A stretch of DNA of 22,675 bases from CAZWHE01 sp964633825 (GCA_964633825.1 CAZWHE010000056.1:1-22675), one strand, 5' to 3'; shown: positions 15,543 through 22,675, counted from the first letter of the stretch. Notes: generated by a model not told the origin, from the sequence alone. Translations and numbers: made by a program.

Positions 15543-16526
15543 CTACAGATGGAGTTCGATAATATCACCGTCATTGACCATATGGTCGCGATTGACCGAT
15601 TGGCCGTCGTATTTTCCTTCTCCCCAGATGCGGGCGAACTTGAGGCCCGAGACAAAATCCTTGTGTATCTCTTTGGCGAAGTCGAGCACGGTCTGTCCGC
15701 GCTTCAGGTAAACGGGATCGCTGAGGTCCGGTTTCTTTCCCGGTATTTTAGTGTATGCCCTCACAACGTCCAGCCCCCAGAAGACTTGGGCCGCGAAATC
15801 TTCCAGGCCTTCTCCCGTTTCCGTGGAAAGAGGCAGAATGGGAAACCCGGGATCGAGCTCGCAAAAAGCATCCGCCTCCTCCCGGGCGCCGGGAAGGTCT
15901 ATCTTCGTCATGACGATCATGGTTTTGACGCTCACCGGCGTGCCCGGTTCCGCCGCCGCCGCTTCCCGGGCGAGCTTCACTTTTACGTTTTCCAATATGG
16001 CCGAGGTAGTGTCCACGGCCTCGAGCACGGCCGGGTCCGAAGCGTCGATGACGAGAAGAGTGATATCGGCCTTCCTCAGGAGCCCGGGAAGATCGGGCTC
16101 GAAGAAATCTGTTGAAAGGGGCGGGGTGTCCACGAGCTGGACGAAGGCGTTTTCGAAAGCCATCATGCCCGGCATGGGGATCTGCGTGGAATAGGGGAAG
16201 GGCGCCACGGTGGGCTTCGCGTTGGTCAGCCTGTCCAGGATCGAGGATTTTCCCGAGTTGGGGGGACCGATGAGAACGGCCATTCCCGCACCGGCGCGCT
16301 GGACCTTGTACGGATTGATCCGCCCGCCGGCCCCTCTCTTCTTCTCGTCCTGGGTGCGGAGCTTGGAGAGCCTCTTCCTGAGATCGCCCTGAAGCTTGTC
16401 CGTTCCCTTGTGCTTTGGGATTACGGCGAGCATGTACTCCAGGGCTTCGATCTTTTCTTCCAGCGAGCCGGCTTCCTTGAACTGCCTCTCGGCCTTGAAG
16501 TACTCGGGTGTCAGATTCGCCGGCAT
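15543..16526 (-). CDS. TGS-domain GTPase (OBG/DRG-like, bacterial)
   Basis: The 327-residue protein has a helical N-terminal segment (about 1-65) and a TRAFAC GTPase domain: G1 GPPNSGKSS (87-95), G3 DTPP (133-136), G4 TKID (207-210) and a G5-like LSTETG (about 233). The C-terminal TGS domain (about 255-327) ends MVNDGDIIELHL. This arrangement matches the 50S-ribosome-binding/DRG-like GTPases seen in several bacterial phyla and suggests a role with ribosomes or tRNA. A clear AAGGGA Shine-Dalgarno precedes the ATG. It starts 12 bases after the leuS stop, so the two are almost certainly co-transcribed. The stop is followed within 18 bases by the palindromic element. The exact cellular function is unknown. 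Confidence 0.92.
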   Translation of the reverse strand: MPANLTPEYFKAERQFKEAGSLEEKIEALEYMLAVIPKHKGTDKLQGDLRKRLSKLRTQDEKKRGAGGRINPYKVQRAGAGMAVLIGPPNSGKSSILDRLTNAKPTVAPFPYSTQIPMPGMMAFENAFVQLVDTPPLSTDFFEPDLPGLLRKADITLLVIDASDPAVLEAVDTTSAILENVKVKLAREAAAAEPGTPVSVKTMIVMTKIDLPGAREEADAFCELDPGFPILPLSTETGEGLEDFAAQVFWGLDVVRAYTKIPGKKPDLSDPVYLKRGQTVLDFAKEIHKDFVSGLKFARIWGEGKYDGQSVNRDHMVNDGDIIELHL

Positions 16527-16538
16527 GACTTTCCCTTG

Positions 16539-19025
16539 TCACACAATGATATTCAGTATCCTGTCCGGAACGAAGATCACCTTTCTGATCGCTTCGGCGT
16601 CCGGGATGTGGCGTTTCACTTTTTCATCGGCCAGGGCTTGTGCGAGAACGTCGTCCCGCGCCGCTCCGCGGGGCACTGTGACCGTACCGCGCAGCTTGCC
16701 CTTCACCTGAACGGCCAGCGTCACCTCTTCCTCCCGGCAGGCGGCTTCGTTCCATGCGGGCCATTCCGTGGTGGAAACGGACCGGTCGCCTCCCATAATC
16801 TCCCAGAGCTCCTCGGCAAGATGGGGGGCGAAGGGCGAGATCAGCTTCGCCAGCGTCCCTCCGATCCATCCCGCGATGGCCGACTTTGCGGGGTCGTATT
16901 CGCCGAGATCGTTGAGAAGCTCCATCAGGGTTGCGATCGCCGTATTGAACTGGAGGGTTTCCGTGTCGGTCGTGACCTTGCGGATCGCCTGGTTCATTCG
17001 CTTGTAAAAGGGCCGGTCCGATTCGGGGACCTTATCGATTCCGGCCGGCGCGGGGATCGAGGCTACCGAGGGGTTCGCGGAGGCCAGGGTGTTGACGAAC
17101 GCGGCATAGCGCAGGAGAAACCGTTTCGCGCCGACAAGCCCCTTTTCCGTCCAGAGGATTTCCTTGTGCGGCGGCGCGAAGAAGAGCATGGCCAGACGCG
17201 GAATATCGACGCCCCACTCGTCGATGAGCTCCACGGGAGAAACGGCGTTCCCCTTCGACTTGGACATGATATCGCCCTGATCGTCAAGCACCATGCCGTG
17301 GTGGAAGAGTGTTTTGACCGGTTCGTCGCACGGGACGTATCCCATGTCTTTGAGGACCTTGGTGATGAACCGGAAATAGATCAGGTGGCCGTTGGTGTGC
17401 TCAGCTCCGCCGATATAGAGATCGACGGGAAGCCACTGCCGGGCGGCTTCCTTCGTCCAGGGTTTCGTGCCGTTTTGCGGGTCCGCGTACCGGAAGTGGT
17501 ACCAGGAAGAGCAGACGAAGGTGTCCATCGTGTCGGGATCGCGCCCGGCCCGGCCGCCGCATTGCGGGCAGGAGGTGTTCATGAACTCCTCCACGTCCTC
17601 GAGAGGGGAGCGTCCCTTGGGGACGAAGTCTTCCACATGGGGAAGCAGGACGGGAAGATCCTTCTCGGGAACAGGGACGGTGCCGCACTTTTCGCAGTGG
17701 ATTATGGGGATGGGCGCACCCCAGTATCGCTGGCGCGAAATGAGCCAGTCGCGGAGCTTGAAGGTGACGGCGGGCCCGCCGAAGCCCTTTTCTTTTGCAT
17801 ATTCCGCTGTTCGTGCGATTCCATCCCTGCCTGAAAGGCCGTCGAAGGGGCCCGAGTCGTGCATGGTTCCGGGGTCGGTGAACGCTTCGGTCATGCCGCC
17901 CGCTTCGAGGGCGGAAGCGCCCGCCGGATGGATGACGGGTTTGATGGGGATATTGTATTTCTTCGCGAACTCGAAGTCGCGCTGGTCGTGCGCGGGAACG
18001 GCCATGACGGCGCCGCATCCGTACCCGGCCAGCACGTAGTCGGCGACAAAGAGCGGAACCTCCATCCCGTTGAAAGGGTTTCTCACTGTCAGCCCCGTGT
18101 CCACGCCGTCTTTTTCGATTCCGTCGGCCGTCCTTTCGATCTCGGTCTTTCTCTCCGCCTTGGCGATGTATTTTTCCACATCGATCTTGTTCGGGCAGAG
18201 GGGGACCAGTTTCCGCATCAGTTTCGCGTCGGGAGCGATGGCCATGAAGGTGACGCCGTATATCGTGTCCGGGCGGGTGGTGAAAATGGGAAGATCGTCT
18301 CCCGTCTGTTCCACGGTGAACCGGACCTCTGCGCCCTCCGAACGGCCGATCCAGTTGCGCTGCTGGGCTACGGTGGAGGGGGGCCAGTCCTTTTCCAGTT
18401 CGTCGAGGCCGTCGAGGAGACGCTGGGCGTACTCGGTGATCCTGAAGTACCACTGCTTCAGGAAGCGCTTTTCCACGCGTATTTTCTCGTGGCGCCAGCA
18501 CGTCCCTTCGGCCGAGACCTGTTCGTTTGCGAGCACGGTCCGGCACTCGGGACACCAGTTCACCATCGCTTCTTCTTGAAAAGTCAGGCCCTTTTCAAAG
18601 AGCTTGAGGAAAATCCACTGGGTCCATCGGTAATAATCCTTCCGGGATGTGACGACCTCGCGGTTCCAGTCGTAGCTAATCCCGAGGCGCGTCAGTGTTT
18701 TCTTTCCCGTGGCGATGTTGCCCTCCGTCCATTCCCCGGGCAGGATTCTTCTCTTGATAGCGGCCTGCTCCGCCGGCAGTCCGAAGGAGTCCCAGCCGAA
18801 AGGGTGGAGGATCTTTCGCCCCTTCATCCGCAGATAGCGCCACATGACGTCGCCGACGGTGTAGTTGCGGAAGTGGCCGATGTGTATATCGCCCGATGGA
18901 TAGGCAAACATCTCGAGAAGGTAGTATTTGTCCGAGCCGGGATCTTCCGGGGTCAGATAGAGTCCCGAGTCGGCCCACTGTTTCTGCCATTTGGCGTCGA
19001 TCGCCTTGAAATCGATTTCGATCAT
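16539..19025 (-). CDS. leuS: Leucyl-tRNA synthetase
   Basis: This 828-residue class Ia enzyme charges tRNA-Leu with leucine. The HIGH signature is at residues 48-51 (DIHIGHFRNYTVGDV), followed by LHPFGWDSFGLPAEQAA. NWCPECRTVLANEQV marks the start of the connective region. The CP1 editing domain has FTTRPDTIYGVTFMAI and GCGAVMAVPAHDQRDFEF. The KMSKS-equivalent IMSKSKGN is near 586, with the anticodon-binding and C-terminal domains beyond. Length is typical for a bacterial LeuRS. The ATG at 19025 begins MIEIDFKAIDAKWQ, matching family starts; GGAG lies about 12 bases upstream. The open frame continues upstream through the repeat array and the N-gap, but that extension is not part of the enzyme. 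The TGS GTPase follows after 12 bases. Confidence 0.98.
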   Translation of the reverse strand: MIEIDFKAIDAKWQKQWADSGLYLTPEDPGSDKYYLLEMFAYPSGDIHIGHFRNYTVGDVMWRYLRMKGRKILHPFGWDSFGLPAEQAAIKRRILPGEWTEGNIATGKKTLTRLGISYDWNREVVTSRKDYYRWTQWIFLKLFEKGLTFQEEAMVNWCPECRTVLANEQVSAEGTCWRHEKIRVEKRFLKQWYFRITEYAQRLLDGLDELEKDWPPSTVAQQRNWIGRSEGAEVRFTVEQTGDDLPIFTTRPDTIYGVTFMAIAPDAKLMRKLVPLCPNKIDVEKYIAKAERKTEIERTADGIEKDGVDTGLTVRNPFNGMEVPLFVADYVLAGYGCGAVMAVPAHDQRDFEFAKKYNIPIKPVIHPAGASALEAGGMTEAFTDPGTMHDSGPFDGLSGRDGIARTAEYAKEKGFGGPAVTFKLRDWLISRQRYWGAPIPIIHCEKCGTVPVPEKDLPVLLPHVEDFVPKGRSPLEDVEEFMNTSCPQCGGRAGRDPDTMDTFVCSSWYHFRYADPQNGTKPWTKEAARQWLPVDLYIGGAEHTNGHLIYFRFITKVLKDMGYVPCDEPVKTLFHHGMVLDDQGDIMSKSKGNAVSPVELIDEWGVDIPRLAMLFFAPPHKEILWTEKGLVGAKRFLLRYAAFVNTLASANPSVASIPAPAGIDKVPESDRPFYKRMNQAIRKVTTDTETLQFNTAIATLMELLNDLGEYDPAKSAIAGWIGGTLAKLISPFAPHLAEELWEIMGGDRSVSTTEWPAWNEAACREEEVTLAVQVKGKLRGTVTVPRGAARDDVLAQALADEKVKRHIPDAEAIRKVIFVPDRILNIIV

Positions 19026-19141
19026 CTTTTCAGTCCGATCTCCCGGCTGGCCTGCTGCAGTGAGAACGTCCGGTTCGGTCCAATAATCTACGAAACAAAG
19101 AGAATAAGAGATAATGAAACAGAGGTCGAGGTTTTTCATAA

Positions 19142-19192
19142 GGCTTCTTGAAGCCCGGCTTCTTGAAGCCCGGCTTCTTGAAGCCCGGCTTC
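19142..19192. repeat. 15-bp tandem repeat array, left of gap
   Basis: The unit GGCTTCTTGAAGCCC occurs three times in exact tandem plus a six-base partial copy running into the N-gap. Each unit contains a small inverted repeat (GGCTTC and GAAGCC around TT), so the array can form a chain of small hairpins. True copy number is unknown because of the gap. Confidence 0.9.
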
Positions 19193-19292
19193 NNNNNNNN
19201 NNNNNNNNNNNNNNNNNNNNNNNNNNNNNNNNNNNNNNNNNNNNNNNNNNNNNNNNNNNNNNNNNNNNNNNNNNNNNNNNNNNNNNNNNNNN
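19193..19292. other. Assembly gap (100 N)
   Basis: Exactly 100 unknown bases, the conventional placeholder for a gap of unknown size. The 55 bases on the left (19138-19192) are identical to the 55 on the right (19293-19347), which suggests two contig ends overlapping by one assembly k-mer rather than a measured distance. Confidence 0.97.
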
Positions 19293-19296
19293 ATAA

Positions 19297-19347
19297 GGCT
19301 TCTTGAAGCCCGGCTTCTTGAAGCCCGGCTTCTTGAAGCCCGGCTTC
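19297..19347. repeat. 15-bp tandem repeat array, right of gap
   Basis: Three exact GGCTTCTTGAAGCCC units plus a six-base partial copy, identical to the left block including the preceding ATAA. It may be the same physical copy as the left block, duplicated by scaffolding. It ends four bases before the inverted repeat that starts at 19351. Confidence 0.9.
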
Positions 19348-19350
19348 AAT

Positions 19351-19370
19351 GAATTGCTGAATGGCAATTC
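19351..19370. promoter_or_regulatory. Inverted repeat, possible operator
   Basis: GAATTGC (19351-19357) and GCAATTC (19364-19370) form a perfect seven-base inverted repeat with a six-base spacer. Its right arm ends 13 bases before the TATACT at 19384, covering the -35 region of the lipoprotein pair. That is a typical place for a dimeric regulator to bind. No regulator is identified. Confidence 0.4.
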
Positions 19371-19383
19371 GTTGGCTTGAGAG

Positions 19384-19389
19384 TATACT
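19384..19389 (+). promoter_or_regulatory. Candidate -10 element for lipoprotein pair
   Basis: TATACT lies 43 bases before the ATG at 19432, giving an ordinary leader length. The -35 region at the right spacing (ATGGCA, 19361-19366) is poor and overlaps the inverted repeat, so the promoter may depend on an activator. Confidence 0.35.
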
Positions 19390-19431
19390 CGGCACTGTGA
19401 ACGAGATCATCGATATCCAGGGAGATCGGCG

Positions 19432-20943
19432 ATGAGGAATATCGCTATTTTGGTGTGTGTGCTCTTCTCGGGATGCGCGACCTACACGGAAAAGATGGAG
19501 AAGGGTCTGGATTTTTACAAAGAAGGCCGCATGGAGACAGCACGGGAATCTTTCGAAAGTATTATAACCGGAAACGGAGACGTGCATCTCATGCGACTCG
19601 AAAAAGGAATGGCCGAGATCGCCCTCGGCGACGGGCCGGCGGCGATCAGGGATTTCACGGCCGCCATCGAAAGGATGGACAGCCTGGTCGCGAAAGGCAA
19701 TGCCGCCGATAAGGCTGTTTCAATCGTTTTGGACGATACGGCGAGAGATTATCCGGGATCCCCCTTCGAACAGATCAGCGCCCGGCTCTTCCTCGCCATG
19801 GCGTATCTGATGACACAAGACAATTTTGATGATGTCTCCGCCGTGTGCCGCGATATGGACACGAAGATGGAGCGGATCGAAGCCTACTACAAGAGATCCT
19901 ACGAGTTCGACGGGAAGGGTAATGAGTCCGACTTTTCCTTCCAAATTCCTCCCGTGGCGAAGTACTTCGCCGCCATTGCCGCCGAGCAAAGGGGAGAACT
20001 GGATAACGCCGATATCTATATGCGCCACGCCGTCAAAGGCTTTCCCGGCTGCGGCTTCTTCAAGAAGGAAAGGAAGAGGATGGAGCGGGGCGGTCGCGGC
20101 AGCCGTGTCTTTGTTTTTGCTCTCCTGGGAATGGTGCCGCGGAAGATCGAATCGGAGAGCGCGGAGCTCACCGGAATCCTGAAAGGCGCTAAGGCTCTTT
20201 TCGCTGCTGCGAAGCCGGATAGAAATCCCGACGCGCTGGGCAGGGCGCTTTTCACGGCGCCGGTCAGGATCCCGGCCTATCCCGATCGCCGGCCCTTCCG
20301 GCTCGGCGGATTCAGGATAGAGGGAGGCGGGCTCGAAACAACAACAGAGATCGTCGCTGATTTCGATCGGTATGCCAGGAAGGAATACGAGATACTGCTG
20401 CCCGGAATCCTGATCCGCGCCGCCGTGCGCCGTGCCGTCAAGGAGGGGGCGGGCCAGGTGATAGGAAAGTCCGTGTCGGACGACAAGAAGACTTCCAAAT
20501 TCCTGGGAGACCTGTTCGCTTCCGCGGTCTCGGTTGTCGAGACGGTGGATACGCGTTCCTGGTGTGCTCTTCCGCGGGAGCTCCATGCAGCTTCTCTCGT
20601 TCTGAAATCTGAACGAAAAGAGGAGAAAAAAACGGGACAGCAGCCGCGGCCGCTGTCAATCGTTCTCACACCCGTTGCGCGGGGAGGAGGTCGCATGGGG
20701 CAGGAGATCGCCGTGACTCTCGATCTGTCGAATAATGATCCCGCTTTTGTTATCATAATCCATCCGGGTGCGGGCGCACGTCCGATCGTGGTCATAGACA
20801 AAGGACACCGGATCGATATGCAACCGGCGGGCGCAAGAACGACCCGGTTGGAACGTCGAAATAAGAACAGAAATGCATATTTCCCCAACCCGGTTCAAAC
20901 AACTCATCCGATATCGAGTCTGTGCGAAAGGAAAGTGTCATGA
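19432..20943 (+). CDS. COG3014-like TPR lipoprotein
   Basis: The 503-residue protein has a short lipoprotein signal ending in LFSGC (Cys15), so it should be lipid-anchored in the envelope. Helical TPR-like repeats follow (about 23-60, GLDFYKEGRMETARESFESI, and about 175-210, RGELDNADIYMRHAVKGFPG). A beta-richer C-terminal half (about 270-490) follows. Size, signal and layout match the uncharacterised COG3014 lipoprotein family, which I recall being found beside LpoB-like genes; that pairing is seen here. AGGGAGA precedes the ATG. The stop overlaps the next start as ATGA (20940-20943), indicating translational coupling. A role in peptidoglycan synthase regulation is an inference from the partner gene only. 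Confidence 0.8.
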   Translation: MRNIAILVCVLFSGCATYTEKMEKGLDFYKEGRMETARESFESIITGNGDVHLMRLEKGMAEIALGDGPAAIRDFTAAIERMDSLVAKGNAADKAVSIVLDDTARDYPGSPFEQISARLFLAMAYLMTQDNFDDVSAVCRDMDTKMERIEAYYKRSYEFDGKGNESDFSFQIPPVAKYFAAIAAEQRGELDNADIYMRHAVKGFPGCGFFKKERKRMERGGRGSRVFVFALLGMVPRKIESESAELTGILKGAKALFAAAKPDRNPDALGRALFTAPVRIPAYPDRRPFRLGGFRIEGGGLETTTEIVADFDRYARKEYEILLPGILIRAAVRRAVKEGAGQVIGKSVSDDKKTSKFLGDLFASAVSVVETVDTRSWCALPRELHAASLVLKSERKEEKKTGQQPRPLSIVLTPVARGGGRMGQEIAVTLDLSNNDPAFVIIIHPGAGARPIVVIDKGHRIDMQPAGARTTRLERRNKNRNAYFPNPVQTTHPISSLCERKVS

Positions 20944-21521
20944 AACAGGGTACAACCATCGCTTTTTGCTTCACCGCTGCCGTAATGGCCTTCGTTCTTC
21001 TCGGGTGTTCGAGCACGATCGAGGAATTCGATGAGGGTGAAAAAGTCCTGACAAGAAAATTCGGTCCCAGTGATCTGGAAAATCTGGGAAACGATCTCAT
21101 GCAAAGGCTCTCCGCCAGCAGAGGGGATTGGATGAGGGGCATGCCGAGACTGGCCATTGTCGATTTCAGGAATACGACCGACATGCCGGGCATGAGCAAG
21201 ACTCCCTTTTTCAGCGCAATCGAAACGTCCCTTTTCCAAATGAACAAATTCGATTTAATCGATTACGAGAACGCCAAATACTTGCTCAAGGAGGCCGGCT
21301 ATCAGAGGTTCGACGCTTTCAACAACGAAACCGCCGTGAAGCTGGGACAGGCTCTGCGCGCCCGTTATGTCATGTGGGGCGATATCTCCGTCAGCAAGGA
21401 TGTGGGCGCCGAGGGGCGTGCCATCAAACAGTATAACTTTGCTTTGAAGGTCACCGACGTGGAGACCCACCGCATCGTCTACCGCGACAACGCGAAAGCC
21501 AGGATCAAGGCCGTCAAATAG
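20940..21521 (+). CDS. LpoB-family penicillin-binding-protein activator lipoprotein
   Basis: The 193-residue lipoprotein has signal peptide MKQGTTIAF...FVLLGC with a canonical lipobox (Cys23). The globular part resembles the LpoB/CsgG-like fold: PRLAIVDFRNTTDMPG, the SLFQMNKFDLIDYENAKYLL helix-strand, ARYVMWGDIS, and YNFALKVTDVETHRIVYRD, the FSLKLVDVETG-like strand typical of LpoB. In Escherichia coli LpoB is an outer-membrane lipoprotein that activates PBP1B; a similar role is likely but the partner synthase is not in the window. The ATG at 20940 is preferred to a GTG at 20922 because it starts the signal peptide and has AAAGGAAAG upstream. It overlaps the preceding gene by four bases. Confidence 0.85.
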   Translation: MKQGTTIAFCFTAAVMAFVLLGCSSTIEEFDEGEKVLTRKFGPSDLENLGNDLMQRLSASRGDWMRGMPRLAIVDFRNTTDMPGMSKTPFFSAIETSLFQMNKFDLIDYENAKYLLKEAGYQRFDAFNNETAVKLGQALRARYVMWGDISVSKDVGAEGRAIKQYNFALKVTDVETHRIVYRDNAKARIKAVK

Positions 21522-21530
21522 ATCGTTTCG

Positions 21531-22199
21531 TTAAGGGATGGCCGGCTCTTCTTCCGTAAAATCCCCGTTTTCGTGGAAAAGTGAATAATCTTCCTCGTAC
21601 ATTTCCTTGATCACATCGTGAAACATGTCATTGAGAGTGGGGATTTCCTCTGCCGGATCATCACGGTTCATCTCTTTCCAGAAAGGCGGGTAAAAGAGGG
21701 CGATAAAGCGAAAAAACAGGAAGGGATACCCCGTCCCCTTGCGATATATTGCATTTCGCGAATAAGTTTTCAGTAGCTTTCCGTCGTTGTCCATCAGCTT
21801 GAGCTCGAGGTGCATTTCATATTTTTCGATTACGGGAATGAGACCCAGCGTCAGGTAGTGAATAACTTCGTACTGTGATTCTCTCGTTTTTCCGAGAGAG
21901 ACGATGGCCCGCATTTCCGATGGCTCTCCCCGTTTGCAGATGATGAAGGGGCCGTCGTTAAGAAGGTTGGTGACCCAATTGTATTCTTCTTCAGGACTCA
22001 TATCCTCGACGATGCGGCTTCTCATTCTCACAGAGACGGTGCATCCCTCGTCTTTCGGTTTGTCCCACCAGAGATAGGCCAGTTCCTTTGCCCAATCGTT
22101 GTGCTTGACGTATGGTTGGTAATAGCTGCAGCCGGTGAGGAACAGGAGAAAGGCAAGAACCGGCAGAACGGGAACTTTGCAAATCATCGAGCGAATCAT
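21531..22199 (-). CDS. Uncharacterised lipoprotein
   Basis: The 222-residue protein has a textbook lipoprotein signal, with a hydrophobic stretch ending FLTGC (Cys24). I do not recognise the mature domain. It begins YYQPYVKHNDWAKELAYLWW, has a beta-rich middle with REAL-length strands around EMHLELKLMDNDGKLLKTYS, a hydrophobic aromatic patch GYPFLFFRFIALFYPPFW (about 165-182) that could lie at or in a membrane, and an acidic tail ending EEEPAIP. The start has GAGGGAG nine bases upstream, resembling the ribosome-binding site of the exopolysaccharide gene at the right edge. It is convergent with the LpoB-like gene, nine bases apart. Confidence 0.72.
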   Translation of the reverse strand: MIRSMICKVPVLPVLAFLLFLTGCSYYQPYVKHNDWAKELAYLWWDKPKDEGCTVSVRMRSRIVEDMSPEEEYNWVTNLLNDGPFIICKRGEPSEMRAIVSLGKTRESQYEVIHYLTLGLIPVIEKYEMHLELKLMDNDGKLLKTYSRNAIYRKGTGYPFLFFRFIALFYPPFWKEMNRDDPAEEIPTLNDMFHDVIKEMYEEDYSLFHENGDFTEEEPAIP

Positions 22200-22608
22200 C
22201 GTTTATAACTCCCTCAAAGGATTTAGATCTTTTCCGATTTTTTTAGCATATTGCACGATCATAAAGAAGAGGATAACTCTTATCCATCCGTAATTTTGAG
22301 CAAGGCCTGGAAGACGGGTTTCGGATTCGTGACTCCTTGCCGCGGTATTGATGAACCCGCGGTCCGGCTGCGTTGATATGATGAGAAGTTCTTCTTTTTC
22401 AAATATTTAGCTTTTATTTATATTGAGAGTTTGTTTCCTTAAAAATATTGAGCCAGACAAGATCACTTATAGAGCCGCAAGAAGTACTCAATGAGGTTGA
22501 TCTTGATTTTTAACCGAAACACAGTTAAGCATTGCTCTCCTTAACCCGATCATGGACTATGGCAGGTCGTTTTATTCAGGCATTCTCCGGTATTGAGGGA
22601 GTTTATCA
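22200..22608. other. Intergenic region upstream of exopolysaccharide gene
   Basis: This 409-base AT-rich region lies between two divergent genes. No protein gene is seen. It contains a small palindrome (GGATAA 22271-22276, TTATCC 22280-22285), a cluster of competing stems (22300-22362), and an inverted repeat CAAGATCA (22458-22465) with TGATCTTG (22498-22505). These suggest regulatory or leader functions for the exopolysaccharide gene, but no known riboswitch or ops element is recognised, nor a clear promoter. Confidence 0.5.
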
Positions 22609-22675
22609 ATGAGCGTCATCAAGCTGGAATTCTCCATGCGTGATGTCCTGTACATCCTTTTCAAGCACAAGATTA
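22609..22675 (+). CDS. Start of Wzz/GumC-type polysaccharide chain-length/export protein (partial)
   Basis: Only the first 22 codons are in the window: MSVIKLEFSMRDVLYILFKH followed by KI, then the sequence ends. The pattern of a short polar N-terminus with an MRDVLYILFKHK motif just before the expected first membrane helix is typical of Wzz/GumC chain-length determinant proteins of exopolysaccharide export. A perfect GAGGGAG lies seven bases before the ATG. The gene is preceded by a long intergenic region, so it probably begins an exopolysaccharide operon. The call rests on very little sequence. Confidence 0.5.
   Translation, partial: MSVIKLEFSMRDVLYILFKHKI

Larger units (their letters stand above)
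19026..19431. other. Divergent intergenic region with repeat array and assembly gap
   Basis: This region separates leuS (minus) from the COG3014-like lipoprotein gene (plus), so it should hold two outward promoters. It contains a 15-bp tandem array on both sides of a 100-N gap, an inverted repeat (19351-19370) and a TATACT sequence (19384-19389). Reading frames through the array give five-residue repeats on both strands only because the unit is 15 bases; I see no start signal or domain to support a gene. Confidence 0.7.

Noticed and set aside
16410..19151. Long plus-strand open frames opposite leuS and the TGS GTPase
   Set aside because: Both lie over conserved housekeeping genes and have no recognisable features.
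19114..19347. Reading frames encoding five-residue repeats (LLEAR or EAGLQ) through the tandem array
   Set aside because: The 15-base unit keeps any frame open automatically, and the frames run into N. No start signal or domain supports a protein.
19138..19347. CRISPR array
   Set aside because: The units are 15 bases in direct tandem with no spacers, and no cas genes are present.
22559..22575. Sigma54-type promoter before the exopolysaccharide gene
   Set aside because: TGGCAG resembles a -24 box, but the -12 GC element is missing at the required spacing.

Overview
This window looks like chromosomal DNA from an uncultured, moderately GC-rich Gram-negative bacterium. Four signal-bearing lipoproteins (one an LpoB-type penicillin-binding-protein activator) and the start of a Wzz/GumC-type exopolysaccharide gene indicate an outer membrane. 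Two secreted alpha/alpha-toroid (prenyltransferase-repeat-like) proteins joined to discoidin-like domains, and a bacterial TGS-domain GTPase next to leuS, are reminiscent of Planctomycetota. That placement is an inference from gene style, not proof. A run of exactly 100 N inside a short tandem repeat shows that this is a scaffolded draft assembly. No phage, CRISPR or complete transposon is present.

Layout. Bases 1-483 are AT-rich and gene-free but contain RNA-like structures. A minus-strand NUDIX hydrolase follows (484-1107), then RNase P RNA (1295-1681) with its own promoter and a DUF5665-type membrane protein (1708-2211). Next is a three-gene minus-strand group (5656 to 2231) encoding a six-helix membrane protein with an internal duplication, a SHOCT-domain lipoprotein-like protein, and a secreted protein with two discoidin-like domains followed by a toroid. 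A GT2 glycosyltransferase (plus) converges on an acyl-CoA dehydrogenase (minus). Divergent from that is a second toroid protein with the opposite domain order, followed closely by an M29 aminopeptidase. The aminopeptidase stop codon directly abuts the stop codon of a giant secreted beta-propeller protein (10949-14443, minus).

The second half holds a minus-strand set running leuS, TGS GTPase, methyltransferase. A long perfect palindromic element lies between the last two genes and has supplied a possible new start codon to the methyltransferase. Upstream of leuS lies a 15-bp repeat array interrupted by the assembly gap. Divergent from leuS is a translationally coupled lipoprotein pair (COG3014-like plus LpoB-like). 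A further minus-strand lipoprotein follows, then a 409-base intergenic region leading to the truncated start of an exopolysaccharide chain-length/export gene at the right edge.

Most of the non-housekeeping content is cell-envelope biology. The most unusual items are the pair of domain-shuffled toroid/discoidin proteins, the two-fold-repeated histidine-rich membrane protein encoded with one of them, the palindromic element at the methyltransferase start, and the structured gene-free left edge.
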